Assembly: GCF_037479095.1 (NCBI RefSeq)
Contig: NZ_JBBGZW010000001.1
Span: 1,488,001-1,552,000 of the forward strand
Length of the DNA stretch: 64,000 bases
Origin: Pantoea nemavictus
GTDB taxonomy: Bacteria; Pseudomonadota; Gammaproteobacteria; Enterobacterales; Enterobacteriaceae
Direction: 5' to 3'
Shown here: piece by piece, positions 18,400-27,798 of the stretch
Position numbering within the stretch: the stretch's first letter is position 1
How the letters are laid out: every line of letters begins with the position of its first letter
The notes under the pieces: model-generated
Databases searched by the model: none
Told to the model about the DNA's origin: nothing
Seen by the model: the letters and a program-made list of their open reading frames with translations, nothing else
Program-made: the position numbers and the translations under genes

Positions 18400-20145
18400 A
18401 TGGCTGGACGAATTCCACGCATATTTATCAACGACTTACTTGCCCGCACGGACATCGTGGATATTATCGATGCCCGCGTTAAGCTGAAAAAGCAGGGTAA
18501 GAATTATCACGCGTGCTGTCCTTTTCATAACGAAAAAACGCCCTCTTTCACCGTAAGCGGTGAGAAGCAGTTTTATTACTGCTTTGGCTGTGGTGCCAAG
18601 GGCAACGCCATCGATTTCCTGATGAATCACGATCGTCTGGAATTTGTTGAGAGCGTTGAGGAGCTGGCCACGCTTCACGGCTTAGAAGTGCCGTATGAAG
18701 CGGGCAACGGTCCTAGCCCGATGGAGCGCCATCAGCGTCAAAGTCTTTATCAGTTGCTGGAAGGCCTGAACGGCTTTTATCAACAGAGCCTGCGTAATCC
18801 GCAAGCGCAATCTGCCCAGAAATATCTCGCCACGCGCGGACTCAGCCAGGAAGTGATCGATCACTTTGCTATCGGCTATGCGCCCGCCGGCTGGGATAAT
18901 GCACTGAAGCGTTTTGGTCAGCAAAAAGACGATCGCGAATCACTGATGGAAGCCGGCATGCTGGTCAGCAATGACTCAGGCCGCACCTATGATCGTTTCC
19001 GCGATCGCGTGATGTTCCCTATCCGCGATAAGCGCGGCCGCGTCATTGGTTTTGGTGGTCGCGTGCTGGGCAACGATACGCCGAAGTATCTGAACTCACC
19101 TGAAACACCGATTTTCCATAAAGGCCGCCAGTTATACGGACTTTATGAAGCGCAAAAAAATCATCCGCAGCCTGCGCGTTTGCTGGTTGTTGAAGGTTAT
19201 ATGGACGTGGTGGCGCTCGCGCAATTTGGCATCGATTATGCCGTAGCATCGCTGGGCACTTCGACTACCGCTGAGCACGTTCAGCTGCTGTACCGCTCAA
19301 CGGATACCGTGATTTGCTGTTATGACGGCGACCGCGCCGGACGCGAAGCAGCATGGCGTACGCTCGAAACCGCATTGCCTTACATGAATGATGGTCGTCA
19401 GCTACGCTTTATGTTTTTGCCCGATGGCGAAGATCCGGACACGCTGGTACGCAAAGAGGGCAAAGAAGCCTTTGAAGCGCGGATGGAGCAGGCTACACCG
19501 CTCTCCACGTTTTTGTTCGACAGCCTGATGTCGCAGGTAGATTTGAGTACCCGCGATGGTAAGACCAAGCTGGCGACACTTGCGTTACCGCTGATTAGTC
19601 AGATTCCCGGTGAAACGCTGCGTATTTATATGCGCCAAACTCTGGGTAATAAACTCGGTATTCTTGACGATAACCAGTTAGACAAGCTGATGCCGAAGCT
19701 GGCCGAAAGTGGCGCGCTGCCCACTGCACCACCGCTGAAGCGTACCACCATGCGCGTGCTGATTGCGTTATTAGTGCAGAATCCACAGTTCGCCTCCATC
19801 GTACCGACGCTGGATGGACTGGAGCAGTCGAAAATGGCAGGTTTACCGCTATTTGTGGAGTTAGTCAGCCGTTGTACAGAGAATCCTGGCCTGACTACCG
19901 GACAGCTACTAGAGTTATATCGCGGGACAAATTTTAGCCAGCCCCTTGAAACACTGGCCACCTGGAACCACATGATAGTGGATGAAGAGGCGGAAGAAGT
20001 GTTCCAGGATTCACTGGCCAGCATTTATGATTCCGCGCTTGAACAGCGTCTTGAAGCGCTGATCGCCCGCGAGCGAACAGAAGGCTTAAGCGCCATCGAA
20101 CGCCGCGAGTTCTGGGCTTTAAGCCAGGCATTAGCAAAAAAATAA
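18400..20145 (+). CDS. dnaG: DNA primase DnaG
   Basis: 581 aa. It makes RNA primers at replication forks. The N-terminal CHC2 zinc domain has C-x2-H-N-E-K-T near residue 40 and C-x2-C near 61. The catalytic core (about 110-430) has the TOPRIM motif L-V-V-E-G-Y-M-D near 265 and C-Y-D-G-D-R-A-G near 305. The C-terminal DnaB-binding helical domain follows (about 440-581). Second gene of the rpsU-dnaG-rpoD operon. Confidence 0.98.
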   Translation: MAGRIPRIFINDLLARTDIVDIIDARVKLKKQGKNYHACCPFHNEKTPSFTVSGEKQFYYCFGCGAKGNAIDFLMNHDRLEFVESVEELATLHGLEVPYEAGNGPSPMERHQRQSLYQLLEGLNGFYQQSLRNPQAQSAQKYLATRGLSQEVIDHFAIGYAPAGWDNALKRFGQQKDDRESLMEAGMLVSNDSGRTYDRFRDRVMFPIRDKRGRVIGFGGRVLGNDTPKYLNSPETPIFHKGRQLYGLYEAQKNHPQPARLLVVEGYMDVVALAQFGIDYAVASLGTSTTAEHVQLLYRSTDTVICCYDGDRAGREAAWRTLETALPYMNDGRQLRFMFLPDGEDPDTLVRKEGKEAFEARMEQATPLSTFLFDSLMSQVDLSTRDGKTKLATLALPLISQIPGETLRIYMRQTLGNKLGILDDNQLDKLMPKLAESGALPTAPPLKRTTMRVLIALLVQNPQFASIVPTLDGLEQSKMAGLPLFVELVSRCTENPGLTTGQLLELYRGTNFSQPLETLATWNHMIVDEEAEEVFQDSLASIYDSALEQRLEALIARERTEGLSAIERREFWALSQALAKK

Positions 20146-20525
20146 GATTTTAACTCGGTCAGAACTGCAAGCACGTTAAAAACCGCATTCTGGCTCAGTC
20201 ATTTCCGGATTATTAGACGCGATAAGCGAACCGGAAAACAAACAGCTCAAGATTTAGAGGCGTTAACGTCGCAGCCAGTTTCAGTGCTGCCAGCGCGCAG
20301 CACCCGGAGCGTACTGAAGTACGTGAGGATTGCGAGCACTGCCAGCGCTGAAAATGGCAAGTAAGTTAGCCTCGGAACGAACACAAGCGGCTTAAGTGCC
20401 GATTATATGAGGGCAAAGGCCCTGGCCGCGATGTAGGCAGCGGCAAAAACACAACGCCTTCACTGTTATAGTTGGCTCGCGCCGACCGACACCAATCTAA
20501 TTAACAGAAGTGTGGATACCGTCTT
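20146..20525. other. dnaG-rpoD spacer
   Basis: 380 bp with no ORF supported. It contains a large imperfect palindrome (listed separately) and, further on, A+T-rich stretches before the rpoD ATG. The equivalent E. coli spacer is much shorter, as I remember it. Confidence 0.6.
20257..20373. repeat. Imperfect 117-bp palindromic element in the dnaG-rpoD spacer
   Basis: Outer arms GAGGC/GCCTC (20257-20261, 20369-20373), inner arms around GCCAGTTTCAGTG (20274-20286) versus CGCTGAAAATGGC (20346-20358, 11 of 13 pairing), and a central GTAC-TGAA-GTAC hairpin (20311-20322). The structure suggests a dispersed intergenic repeat or a folded leader RNA. Confidence 0.55.
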
Positions 20526-22367
20526 ATGGAGCAAAACCCGCAGTCACAGCTTAAGCTACTTGTCACCCGTGGTAAGGAGCAAGGCTATCTGACCTATGCT
20601 GAGGTCAATGACCATCTGCCGGAAGATATCGTCGACTCCGATCAGATCGAAGACATCATTCAGATGATTAATGACATGGGTATTCAGGTCGTTGAAGAAG
20701 CGCCTGATGCTGATGACCTGATCCTGAATGAAAACAGCTCCGATACTGACGAAGATGCTGCAGAAGCCGCCGCTCAGGTTTTATCCAGTGTTGAATCTGA
20801 AATTGGCCGTACCACCGACCCTGTGCGCATGTATATGCGTGAAATGGGTACCGTTGAACTGCTGACGCGTGAAGGCGAAATTGACATCGCTAAGCGCATC
20901 GAAGACGGTATCAACCAGGTTCAATGCTCTGTTGCCGAATATCCGGAAGCGATCACCTATTTGCTCGATCAGTACGATCGCGTAGAAGCGGGCGACTCTC
21001 GCCTGTCTGATTTAATCATCGGCTTTATCGATCCTAACGCCGAAGAAGATATTGCGCCGACCGCGACTCACGTTGGTTCTGAGTTATCGCAGGAAGATCG
21101 CGATGATGATGAAGAAGAAGACGAAGAGGATGACGACAGTTCTGATGATGACAACTCCATCGACCCAGAACTGGCTCGCGAGAAGTTTGGTGACCTGCGT
21201 ACGCAGTACGAAACAACGCGTACCGTAATTAAAGCTAAAGGTCGCAGCCACGCAGACGCCGTCGCTGAAATCCAAAATCTGTCTGAAGTATTTAAGCAGT
21301 TCCGCTTGGTACCGAAGCAATTCGATTACCTGGTGAACAATATGCGTGAAATGATGGAGCGCGTGCGTACGCAAGAGCGCCTGATCATGAAGCTGTGTAT
21401 TGAACTGTGCAAAATGCCGAAGAAGAACTTCATCACGCTGTTTACCGGCAATGAAACCAATCCAAGCTGGTTCAAAGCCGCGCTGGCCATGAATAAGCCT
21501 TGGTCGGAAAAACTGCTCGAAGTTGAAGATGATGTGAATCGTTCGCTGTACAAATTGCAGCAGATCGAAGAAGAAACCGGCTTGACTATCGAGCAGGTCA
21601 AAGACATTAACCGTCGCATGTCTATCGGCGAGGCCAAAGCGCGTCGTGCGAAGAAAGAGATGGTTGAAGCAAACTTGCGTCTGGTTATTTCTATCGCTAA
21701 GAAATACACCAACCGTGGTCTGCAGTTCCTCGATCTGATTCAGGAAGGCAACATCGGCCTGATGAAAGCGGTTGATAAGTTTGAATACCGTCGTGGTTAT
21801 AAGTTCTCAACTTACGCCACCTGGTGGATTCGTCAGGCTATCACCCGTTCCATCGCTGACCAGGCACGTACCATCCGTATTCCGGTGCATATGATTGAGA
21901 CCATCAACAAACTCAATCGTATCTCGCGTCAGATGCTGCAAGAGATGGGTCGTGAACCGACGCCTGAAGAGCTGGCCGAACGCATGCTGATGCCAGAAGA
22001 TAAGATCCGCAAAGTGCTGAAAATCGCTAAAGAGCCTATCTCGATGGAGACGCCGATTGGTGATGATGAAGATTCGCATCTGGGCGATTTTATCGAAGAC
22101 ACCACGCTGGAGCTGCCGCTGGATTCCGCTACCTCGGAAAGCCTGCGCTCAGCCACCCACGATGTGCTGGCTGGCCTGACCGCGCGTGAAGCGAAAGTTC
22201 TGCGTATGCGTTTCGGTATCGATATGAACACCGACCACACGCTGGAAGAGGTAGGCAAACAGTTTGACGTAACGCGTGAGCGTATTCGTCAGATTGAAGC
22301 GAAGGCGCTGCGTAAACTGCGTCATCCAAGCCGCTCTGAAGTGCTGCGTAGCTTCCTCGACGATTAA
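20526..22367 (+). CDS. rpoD: RNA polymerase sigma factor RpoD (sigma-70)
   Basis: 613 aa housekeeping sigma factor. Region 1.1 is at the N-terminus, the acidic non-conserved region (D-D-D-E-E-E-D run) near residues 190-215, region 2 with the [14 protein letters not shown] and [17 protein letters not shown] -10-recognition segment near 375-445, region 3 (I-H-V-like P-V-H-M-I-E-T), and region 4.2 helix-turn-helix [10 protein letters not shown] near 580. Full length. A canonical terminator follows. Confidence 0.98.
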   Translation: MEQNPQSQLKLLVTRGKEQGYLTYAEVNDHLPEDIVDSDQIEDIIQMINDMGIQVVEEAPDADDLILNENSSDTDEDAAEAAAQVLSSVESEIGRTTDPVRMYMREMGTVELLTREGEIDIAKRIEDGINQVQCSVAEYPEAITYLLDQYDRVEAGDSRLSDLIIGFIDPNAEEDIAPTATHVGSELSQEDRDDDEEEDEEDDDSSDDDNSIDPELAREKFGDLRTQYETTRTVIKAKGRSHADAVAEIQNLSEVFKQFRLVPKQFDYLVNNMREMMERVRTQERLIMKLCIELCKMPKKNFITLFTGNETNPSWFKAALAMNKPWSEKLLEVEDDVNRSLYKLQQIEEETGLTIEQVKDINRRMSIGEAKARRAKKEMVEANLRLVISIAKKYTNRGLQFLDLIQEGNIGLMKAVDKFEYRRGYKFSTYATWWIRQAITRSIADQARTIRIPVHMIETINKLNRISRQMLQEMGREPTPEELAERMLMPEDKIRKVLKIAKEPISMETPIGDDEDSHLGDFIEDTTLELPLDSATSESLRSATHDVLAGLTAREAKVLRMRFGIDMNTDHTLEEVGKQFDVTRERIRQIEAKALRKLRHPSRSEVLRSFLDD

Positions 22368-22384
22368 TCAGCATCGAGACGAAA

Positions 22385-22408
22385 AACCCCGGCTTGCCGG
22401 GGTTTTTT
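22385..22408 (+). terminator. Intrinsic terminator after rpoD
   Basis: AACCCCGGC-TT-GCCGGGGTT stem followed by TTTTTT; the minus strand also has a T-run (from the A-run at 22382-22386), so it may serve mug as well. Confidence 0.9.
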
Positions 22409-22429
22409 ATTATCTGCAGAACCGCATTT

Positions 22430-22945
22430 TTACCTATTGCCCTGTAGCCAATCATGCAGCTGACGATAGGATGCCGCCATCTCTTCCAGCGTCGCACGAT
22501 TTAGACCGCTGGGATTGGGCAACACCCATAATCGCGTCTTACCCAACATTTGCGGCTGCTCGCCCCACTCCACTTTGCGCTGACGAAACGCTTTCTGAAA
22601 GGCGTCCTTGCCCAATACCGCCAACGCGCGCGGTTGATAATGCAAAATCTTGTGCTGCAAACGCGAACCACCGTCACGTAACTCATCACCATCCAGTTCG
22701 TTGGCCTGCACCGTCGGACGCTCCACCAGCATGGTGATACCACAGCCGGTTTCCATTAGGCGCTGCTCCTGCTCGGGCTTAAGTAACTCCCGGGTGAATC
22801 CCGCCTGATAGATTACTTTCCAGAAGCGATTGCCAGGATGCGCGAAGTGATAACCGGTATGTGCTGATGATTTTCCCGGATTGATACCACAAAACAGCAC
22901 CTGCAAATCGGGCGCGATGATATCGCGGATATCGTGCTCACTCAT
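22430..22945 (-). CDS. mug: G/U mismatch-specific DNA glycosylase Mug
   Basis: 171 aa. Mug removes uracil and ethenocytosine opposite guanine. The catalytic motif F-C-G-I-N-P-G-K-S is near residue 18 and the intercalation motif N-P-S-G-L-N-R near 140. The start codon overlaps the stop of the upstream tetR-type gene (ATGA), implying translational coupling. Confidence 0.95.
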   Translation of the reverse strand: MSEHDIRDIIAPDLQVLFCGINPGKSSAHTGYHFAHPGNRFWKVIYQAGFTRELLKPEQEQRLMETGCGITMLVERPTVQANELDGDELRDGGSRLQHKILHYQPRALAVLGKDAFQKAFRQRKVEWGEQPQMLGKTRLWVLPNPSGLNRATLEEMAASYRQLHDWLQGNR

Positions 22946-23529
22946 GGTGTCTCCACTCCGGCACGTTGTTTCACGGAACGACGGCTGAGCGCCAGCAAAT
23001 TTCCTGCTTCCTTTTTATCAGCACAAGAACGAGCCAGCGCCACTGCCCCGACCATCTCAGTCAGAATCGTCGTTGCGGCGTCATCTGCTTGCGGGTGATT
23101 AAGCTCACGTAGCGTCTGCGCTAAACGCTGTCGCATCGCTGCACGCTGCTGAGAAAACAGCGTGCGCGCATCCAATGGCAGATGCGCCATTTCACTCACC
23201 AGCGCAGGTAGCGGGCAGCCTTCACCCGGCGAGTCACAATGCTGCTCTGACAGGTAGCTATCAATCAGCTGATTAAATCGTTCCAGTGGATCTTTTAGGG
23301 CAGTAATAGCAGCGAAGCGGCGGGCTGAATCGGCAAACATCTCTGCAATCACGGCTTGTACCAAATCCTCACGTGAAGTGAAATGCGCGTAAAAACCACC
23401 GTGCGTTAAGCCTACGCGCTTCATCAGCGCGGCTACGCCAATGCTTTCAGTACCGCTCTCGCGCATCACCACCGCTGCCTCATTCAAGATGCGCTGCCGC
23501 GTACGTGCTTTGTGGCTCAGCTTTTCCAT
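22942..23529 (-). CDS. TetR-family transcriptional regulator
   Basis: 195 aa. An N-terminal TetR helix-turn-helix (residues about 9-55, with R-Q-R-I-L-N-E-A-A and G-V-A-A-L-M-K-R-V-G-L-T-H-G-G-F-Y-A-H-F) precedes a C-terminal ligand-binding region containing C-D-S-P-G-E-G-C-P-L, typical of the TetR_C_16-like group. It is divergent from an SDR gene with palindromic operators between, so it very likely represses that gene and itself. ATGA overlap with mug is unusual. The start at 23529 has SD GGAAGTGGAG; an ATG five codons upstream is weaker. Confidence 0.9.
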   Translation of the reverse strand: MEKLSHKARTRQRILNEAAVVMRESGTESIGVAALMKRVGLTHGGFYAHFTSREDLVQAVIAEMFADSARRFAAITALKDPLERFNQLIDSYLSEQHCDSPGEGCPLPALVSEMAHLPLDARTLFSQQRAAMRQRLAQTLRELNHPQADDAATTILTEMVGAVALARSCADKKEAGNLLALSRRSVKQRAGVETP

Positions 23530-23573
23530 CTCCACTTCCCTCACTCATCGCTTATGGCAATCAGTGTAATTAT

Positions 23574-23620
23574 TACGATCATCATATTCCAGCTTGACGG
23601 TAAATATTATGATCGTCATA
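23574..23620. promoter_or_regulatory. Two likely TetR operators in the tetR-SDR divergent region
   Basis: O2 is TATGA-TCG-TCATA (23608-23620, perfect 5-bp arms); O1 is TACGA-TCA-TCATA (23574-23586, one mismatch). Their centres are 34 bp apart, about three helical turns. A third weaker half pair occurs near 23635-23650. Binding by the adjacent TetR is inferred. Confidence 0.7.
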
Positions 23621-23664
23621 TTAGCCTACGCAAATATGATAACCATCATCTCGAGGAACCTAAC

Positions 23665-24447
23665 ATGTCACAACAACTGGCTTTGATTACCGGCGCATCA
23701 AGTGGTATTGGCGCCACCTATGCCAAACAGCTAGCAGCACGCGGAAGCAACCTGATTCTGGTGGCACGCGATGAAGCCAGACTTAATCAATTGGCACGAT
23801 CTCTGCGCGAGGCGCACGGCGTGGAGGTCAGCGTATTGACTGCAGACCTAACGCATCAGGATGATGTGCAAAAAGTCGTTCGGGAAATTCAGGAAAATAA
23901 GCTGATCACGCTACTGGTTAACAACGCTGGCATGACGGTAGAAGGCGAATTTGTTGATGGTGATATCGCAAAAATACAAACCATGCTGACCCTAAACATC
24001 GTTGCACTAACACAGCTGGCTCACAGTGCCGTGCAGGCCTTTCGAGCGCGCCATAACGGTACAATCGTGAATATTGCATCGGTATTAGCATTGGTAAATG
24101 AGTCTGCGAATGGCGCGTATAACGCCAGCAAAGCTTATGTCCTTTCCCTAACGCGCAATATGCATCGTGAATTAGCCGAAAGTGGCGTGCGTATGCAGGC
24201 TGTGTTGCCCGGTCTGACGCGTACCGAGATCTTCGAACGCGCGGGTAAATCTATCAATGACCTTCCCGCAGAAATGCTGATGGAGGTAGATGATTTAGTC
24301 TCAGCGGCCCTGCATGGACTTGATGCCGGCGAGCTAGTGACCATCCCATCAGTGGAAGACATGGGCCTTTGGCAGACTTACGATGACGCACGCCGCGCAA
24401 TATTGCCTTTTATTTCATTGAACAAGCCAGCATCGCGTTATTTGTAG
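23665..24447 (+). CDS. Short-chain dehydrogenase/reductase
   Basis: 260 aa classical SDR. The nucleotide-binding T-G-A-S-S-G-I-G-A is at residues 9-17, N-N-A-G near 90, and the catalytic Ser with Y-N-A-S-K near 155. The substrate is not predictable. The start with SD GAGGAA is right after the divergent operator region. Regulated presumably by the neighbouring TetR protein. Confidence 0.9.
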   Translation: MSQQLALITGASSGIGATYAKQLAARGSNLILVARDEARLNQLARSLREAHGVEVSVLTADLTHQDDVQKVVREIQENKLITLLVNNAGMTVEGEFVDGDIAKIQTMLTLNIVALTQLAHSAVQAFRARHNGTIVNIASVLALVNESANGAYNASKAYVLSLTRNMHRELAESGVRMQAVLPGLTRTEIFERAGKSINDLPAEMLMEVDDLVSAALHGLDAGELVTIPSVEDMGLWQTYDDARRAILPFISLNKPASRYL

Positions 24448-24618
24448 CAATGATGACCTTTTTAGTCAGCATGGTCTCAAAAAGCGATGATGATTGAGCG
24501 CTATATGCGCGTTAAAGCGGGCGATAATGGATTTTTCTTTTTGAGATCAAGGGCTCAGCCATTGCTGTAATTTTCGCCATCCAAATGGCGAACTCTGGAT
24601 CACCCCAACAAGATACTC

Positions 24619-24624
24619 TATAAT
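24619..24624 (+). promoter_or_regulatory. -10 box of the tRNA-Ile2 gene
   Basis: Perfect TATAAT 13 bp before the tRNA. The -35 (TGGATC with 17-bp spacing) is poor. A G+C-rich discriminator (CCCCGC) follows, as usual for stable RNA genes. Confidence 0.6.
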
Positions 24625-24636
24625 CCCCGCTCCGCT

Positions 24637-24712
24637 GGCCCCTTAGCTCAGTGGTTAGAGCAGGCGACTCATAATCGCTTGGTCGCTGGTTCAAACCCAG
24701 CAGGGGCCACCA
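24637..24712 (+). tRNA. ileX: tRNA-Ile2 (CAU anticodon, lysidine-modified type)
   Basis: 76 nt ending in genomically encoded CCA. The acceptor stem GGCCCC/GGGGCC, D-loop AGCTCAGTGGTTAGAGC, anticodon CAT (24670-24672) and TTCAAAC in the T-arm are clear. The sequence and the position downstream of mug match the E. coli ileX tRNA, whose CAU is converted to lysidine-AU to read AUA. The 3' half is the attachment site of the adjacent island, which restores the tRNA exactly. Confidence 0.93.
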
Positions 24713-24716
24713 AATT
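24666..24716 (+). repeat. attL, tRNA 3' half
   Basis: The 51-bp sequence from GACTCATAATCG through CCACCAAATT is identical to 43590-43640. It overlaps the tRNA gene and leaves it intact. Confidence 0.92.
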
Positions 24717-24740
24717 AAGTGATTTTAATCATGCAGTTAG

Positions 24741-24764
24741 GCCACCTATAAGGGTGGCTTTTTT
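24741..24764 (+). terminator. Terminator after tRNA-Ile2, within the island end
   Basis: GCCACC-TATAAG-GGTGGC stem followed by TTTTTT. A related hairpin occurs at the same offset beyond attR. Confidence 0.8.
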
Positions 24765-24948
24765 GTTTTTTCATTCCAGTTTGTCGCAAAACTGTCGCAC
24801 TGAGTTTGCCATACGTCATTGCTCAAATTTCCTGGCTAAATGTAGTAAATGCTGCATCTTGTTATCACAGCCCGCCTATTGAAGATTTTACTAATGTGCA
24901 TTAAGTCGACATGTTATCCATAGGGTTTCAATCAAGGACTCTTTACTC

Positions 24949-25983
24949 ATGAGTAATGCAAGCAATAATACTTTGGACGCAGCAAAACTTTTCGATAATG
25001 CCGTTATCTCAATTCAGCTTGGATTAGAGGATTTTCAAATATCTCAAAAAACAAAAGATGATGGAGGAAATCCCTCACGCGCGCTTTCTTCAGTTAGAAA
25101 TCTTTATGCAGGGATGTTGCTCCTATTTAAGTATAAAATCGCAACTTCAGTAGACTCAGAGGAGGATGCCTACAAATTAATCTTTAATCCACCTCAAAAA
25201 GTGTTACCTCATCCTGACGGAGAAGGCGGCGTTGAATGGATACCTGTAGGTAAGTTTAAATCTACTACAATTGATACACAGGGTATAAAAGATCGGTTTA
25301 AGCAATTCGAAATTAATGTCAACTGGCCAGTAATTGATAAACTTCAAGATTGTCGTAATCATTTAGAGCATCTGCACCCCCAGAATACTCTAGGTGAGGT
25401 TGCAAGTTTTGTTGCTGATTTATTCCCTGTAATAAGAGACTTCATTACAAATGAGCTAAAAGCTTCACCAACTGAAATATTAGGTCAACATTGGGAAATA
25501 ATGCTCAAACACCATGCATTCTTTCTTCAACAGCAAGAAGAAGCTTTAACTTCTTGGGATGATGCAGGCTTACCCTATGGTATGGTGGAATATTTAGCAG
25601 GCTGTATTTGTGAGGCATGTGGTTCCAAGCTAGTAAAAGCATGTAGCGAAAGTCTTGATGAAGGGCTTCAAGTTGAAAGTGACAATGATTTTAAATATGT
25701 ATGTATAAGCTGCGCATGCAAAACAGACTTTAAACCCATCTTAATTAACTCCTTTGAGAACGCAAACTTCTATTGGATTCCTGATGGGGATGAACCTACA
25801 TATGAAGATTGTATGTGTTGTGATAATGGAACATTTATAATTAGTGAGCAAGAGTGCAGGTGGTGCGGAGAGGGATTAGATTATAACCATTGCAAATTCT
25901 GTGGCGAATCACTTAATCAAGATGATCAAATCAACGATGGTTTGTGTGGTTACTGCAATTATAAATTTGAAAAAGACGACTAA
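24949..25983 (+). CDS. HEPN-like domain protein with C-terminal zinc ribbons
   Basis: 344 aa, A+T-rich, not a family I can name. The N-terminal part (about residues 8-180) is helical; [13 protein letters not shown] (about 47-59) resembles HEPN helix 1, and R-N-H-L-E-H near residue 136 fits the HEPN ribonuclease R-x4-H motif, with a polar residue after Arg as is typical. The C-terminal part (about 215-344) has at least six CxxC-type pairs (C-I-C-E-A-C, C-I-S-C, C-M-C-C, C-R-W-C, C-K-F-C, C-G-Y-C), suggesting two or three zinc ribbons. A role as an RNA-targeting toxin or defence effector is inferred from the domain and island location. Confidence 0.6.
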   Translation: MSNASNNTLDAAKLFDNAVISIQLGLEDFQISQKTKDDGGNPSRALSSVRNLYAGMLLLFKYKIATSVDSEEDAYKLIFNPPQKVLPHPDGEGGVEWIPVGKFKSTTIDTQGIKDRFKQFEINVNWPVIDKLQDCRNHLEHLHPQNTLGEVASFVADLFPVIRDFITNELKASPTEILGQHWEIMLKHHAFFLQQQEEALTSWDDAGLPYGMVEYLAGCICEACGSKLVKACSESLDEGLQVESDNDFKYVCISCACKTDFKPILINSFENANFYWIPDGDEPTYEDCMCCDNGTFIISEQECRWCGEGLDYNHCKFCGESLNQDDQINDGLCGYCNYKFEKDD

Positions 25984-26062
25984 TTATTCAAATGTAGTAC
26001 TTTCATTTAATTGAACCACGGCACTGGCAACGTTTATTATTATTAGATAAGAGGAAGTAATA

Positions 26063-26878
26063 GTGACATCACAAAATTGGATTGCAATTGTAGGACTATT
26101 GGCTGCAGTATTTTCAGCACTTGCCGCTGCTTTTGCTGTCATTCAATCGAAGTTGCAAAGAACAACTTTAACCAAACCACAATTAATCGTTGCTAGCATA
26201 AAAATCCCTGTTGTTAGCAAGTCTGATGAAATATTTTCAGTCTCACCTAAAGACCAAGACTCAATACATTTTTTCAAGGTTCCAATAAAAAATGTTGGCT
26301 TAGGAACTGCATTAAATTTGAAATATAGTTGGAATTTCGATTTTCGAAACGCTTTAAAAGCATGTGGATTCTCGGAAACAGACATTCATCCAGTGGAAGC
26401 ATTTCATTCTTCCAGTCGCGAAGAGAGGCTAAATAAATCCGTATTTATGGAAGACGACAATAAACATGATATTTTCTACTTTTCTTTTTTTAATAAAAAC
26501 ACTTTCAAATCTTATTCAGTCAGGAAAGTATATTCTGGCCTTGAATATATAATACCAATTACTCAAGACGACACTCCATCAACTCTCTTATTGCCCTTTA
26601 TCATCCCTATTCTAACGATCAACAAATTTGAGAGCCTTATGTCGATTACTGATATGATGCTAACAGAAATGGATGCTGGTATCCTTAAAATAGAATATGA
26701 GGATATCTCGGGATATAGGTTTACTATCAAATTCAACTGCAACATAAGCTTAACTAGATATACTAGTAATAGCGAGCGTGGATCTGAAGCTGTATATGAA
26801 TTAAACCTTCATCGTATTCAAAATACACCTCATAGTAAAAACTGTTTAAAAGAATTATTTCAAAATTTCACTTTATAA
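26063..26878 (+). CDS. One-pass membrane protein of unknown function
   Basis: 271 aa, A+T-rich. The GTG start (reading Met) is preceded by GAGGAAG. One transmembrane helix spans about residues 7-27 (I-A-I-V-G-L-L-A-A-V-F-S-A-L); the remainder is soluble and mostly beta-like, with no motif I recognise. It follows the HEPN-like gene by about 80 bp on the same strand and has similar base composition, so the two may be functionally linked. Confidence 0.65.
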   Translation: MTSQNWIAIVGLLAAVFSALAAAFAVIQSKLQRTTLTKPQLIVASIKIPVVSKSDEIFSVSPKDQDSIHFFKVPIKNVGLGTALNLKYSWNFDFRNALKACGFSETDIHPVEAFHSSSREERLNKSVFMEDDNKHDIFYFSFFNKNTFKSYSVRKVYSGLEYIIPITQDDTPSTLLLPFIIPILTINKFESLMSITDMMLTEMDAGILKIEYEDISGYRFTIKFNCNISLTRYTSNSERGSEAVYELNLHRIQNTPHSKNCLKELFQNFTL

Positions 26879-27798
26879 AAAAGTGGTTTTAGTTTTTTGC
26901 AAACACTCGACTATAAGCAGGTTGCTTTTCCTAATGTACGAAGGCTGCCTGCTATGCTTCATCTTCATTAACAAATGGCTTCTCTGCAACTGGTAACCAT
27001 CCACGCTGTCCGTTCTCAACCTTCTTGAATCTAACCTCGTGGCCAGAGCAAATATCTATTTTGCGGCCTCCATGCATCATTACAGATCGCATCGTGAGTA
27101 AGTTTTTCGCCACGTTTCATGAAAATAAATAGTGCACCATTGATCGAAATTCTTCGAATTTTGTCGCCCTCATTAAAATCTTGTAACTGTACATAATAAC
27201 AGTATTTTTCATTCCTGTGTTTTTCAGTTGTGCCCGAATCGTTAAAATCTCCACAGCCCTTGTCCTGCCTGAAGTTTCTGGCAAAGCCTTTATTGCCGTC
27301 TGAGATCCACGCGATATCCAAAAGATTACTTAATCCCTTTAATTCCCTTTTAATTCAGACACATGTAATCATAGCTCGATCCAATTGAGATCCACAAAAC
27401 TGAAAAGTACTGAAATTCTTTTCACTGTTTTCAGTTGGCGAACTCTTGCAAAAAGCCAGCAGCGGCGCGCTCTGGCGTACCGGTTTGTAGTAAAAATAAA
27501 CTGAAAAATTTTTACGATCCAAATCTTGTAGGCGGGTGCGGTGTAGCGCCGATTTCGTCAGTGAGGCGATTATTTTGCTGAGCTGCTACGCAGCCAAATG
27601 CCTGTAGCTCATGCGATCTATTGAAGGAGGGAGATAGAGAGGCGCAACCCTAGCTGGCCTTAGAATCGATTCTGGAGAGCCTGACGAGGGCATGAAAAAC
27701 AATGTAAATTCGCTCTCTTTCCAAAATGGGATCATTCCGAAAGTGTAAGGATTTCGTTATCATGCGCCGCAAATGGATTAGTCAGCGCTGGAGCTAGA
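26879..27798. other. Decayed phage-like region with small ORFs
   Basis: No long gene. It holds two overlapping minus-strand ORFs (26952-27321, listed), three copies of AACTGAAAA (27398-27406, 27428-27436 inverted, 27499-27507), and an 11-codon plus-strand ORF (27762-27797) with SD AAGGA just before the acetyltransferase gene. Base composition varies sharply along it. Confidence 0.5.
26952..27321 (-). pseudogene. Possible small phage protein read in two overlapping frames
   Basis: A 96-codon ORF (27321-27031) and a 42-codon ORF (27080-26952) overlap in different frames. The second reads as a plausible folded C-terminus (G-R-K-I-D-I near its start, ending V-N-E-D-E-A), so a single ancestral gene broken by a frameshift near 27060-27080 is one reading; two small overlapping genes is the other. 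I do not recognise the family. Confidence 0.3.
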
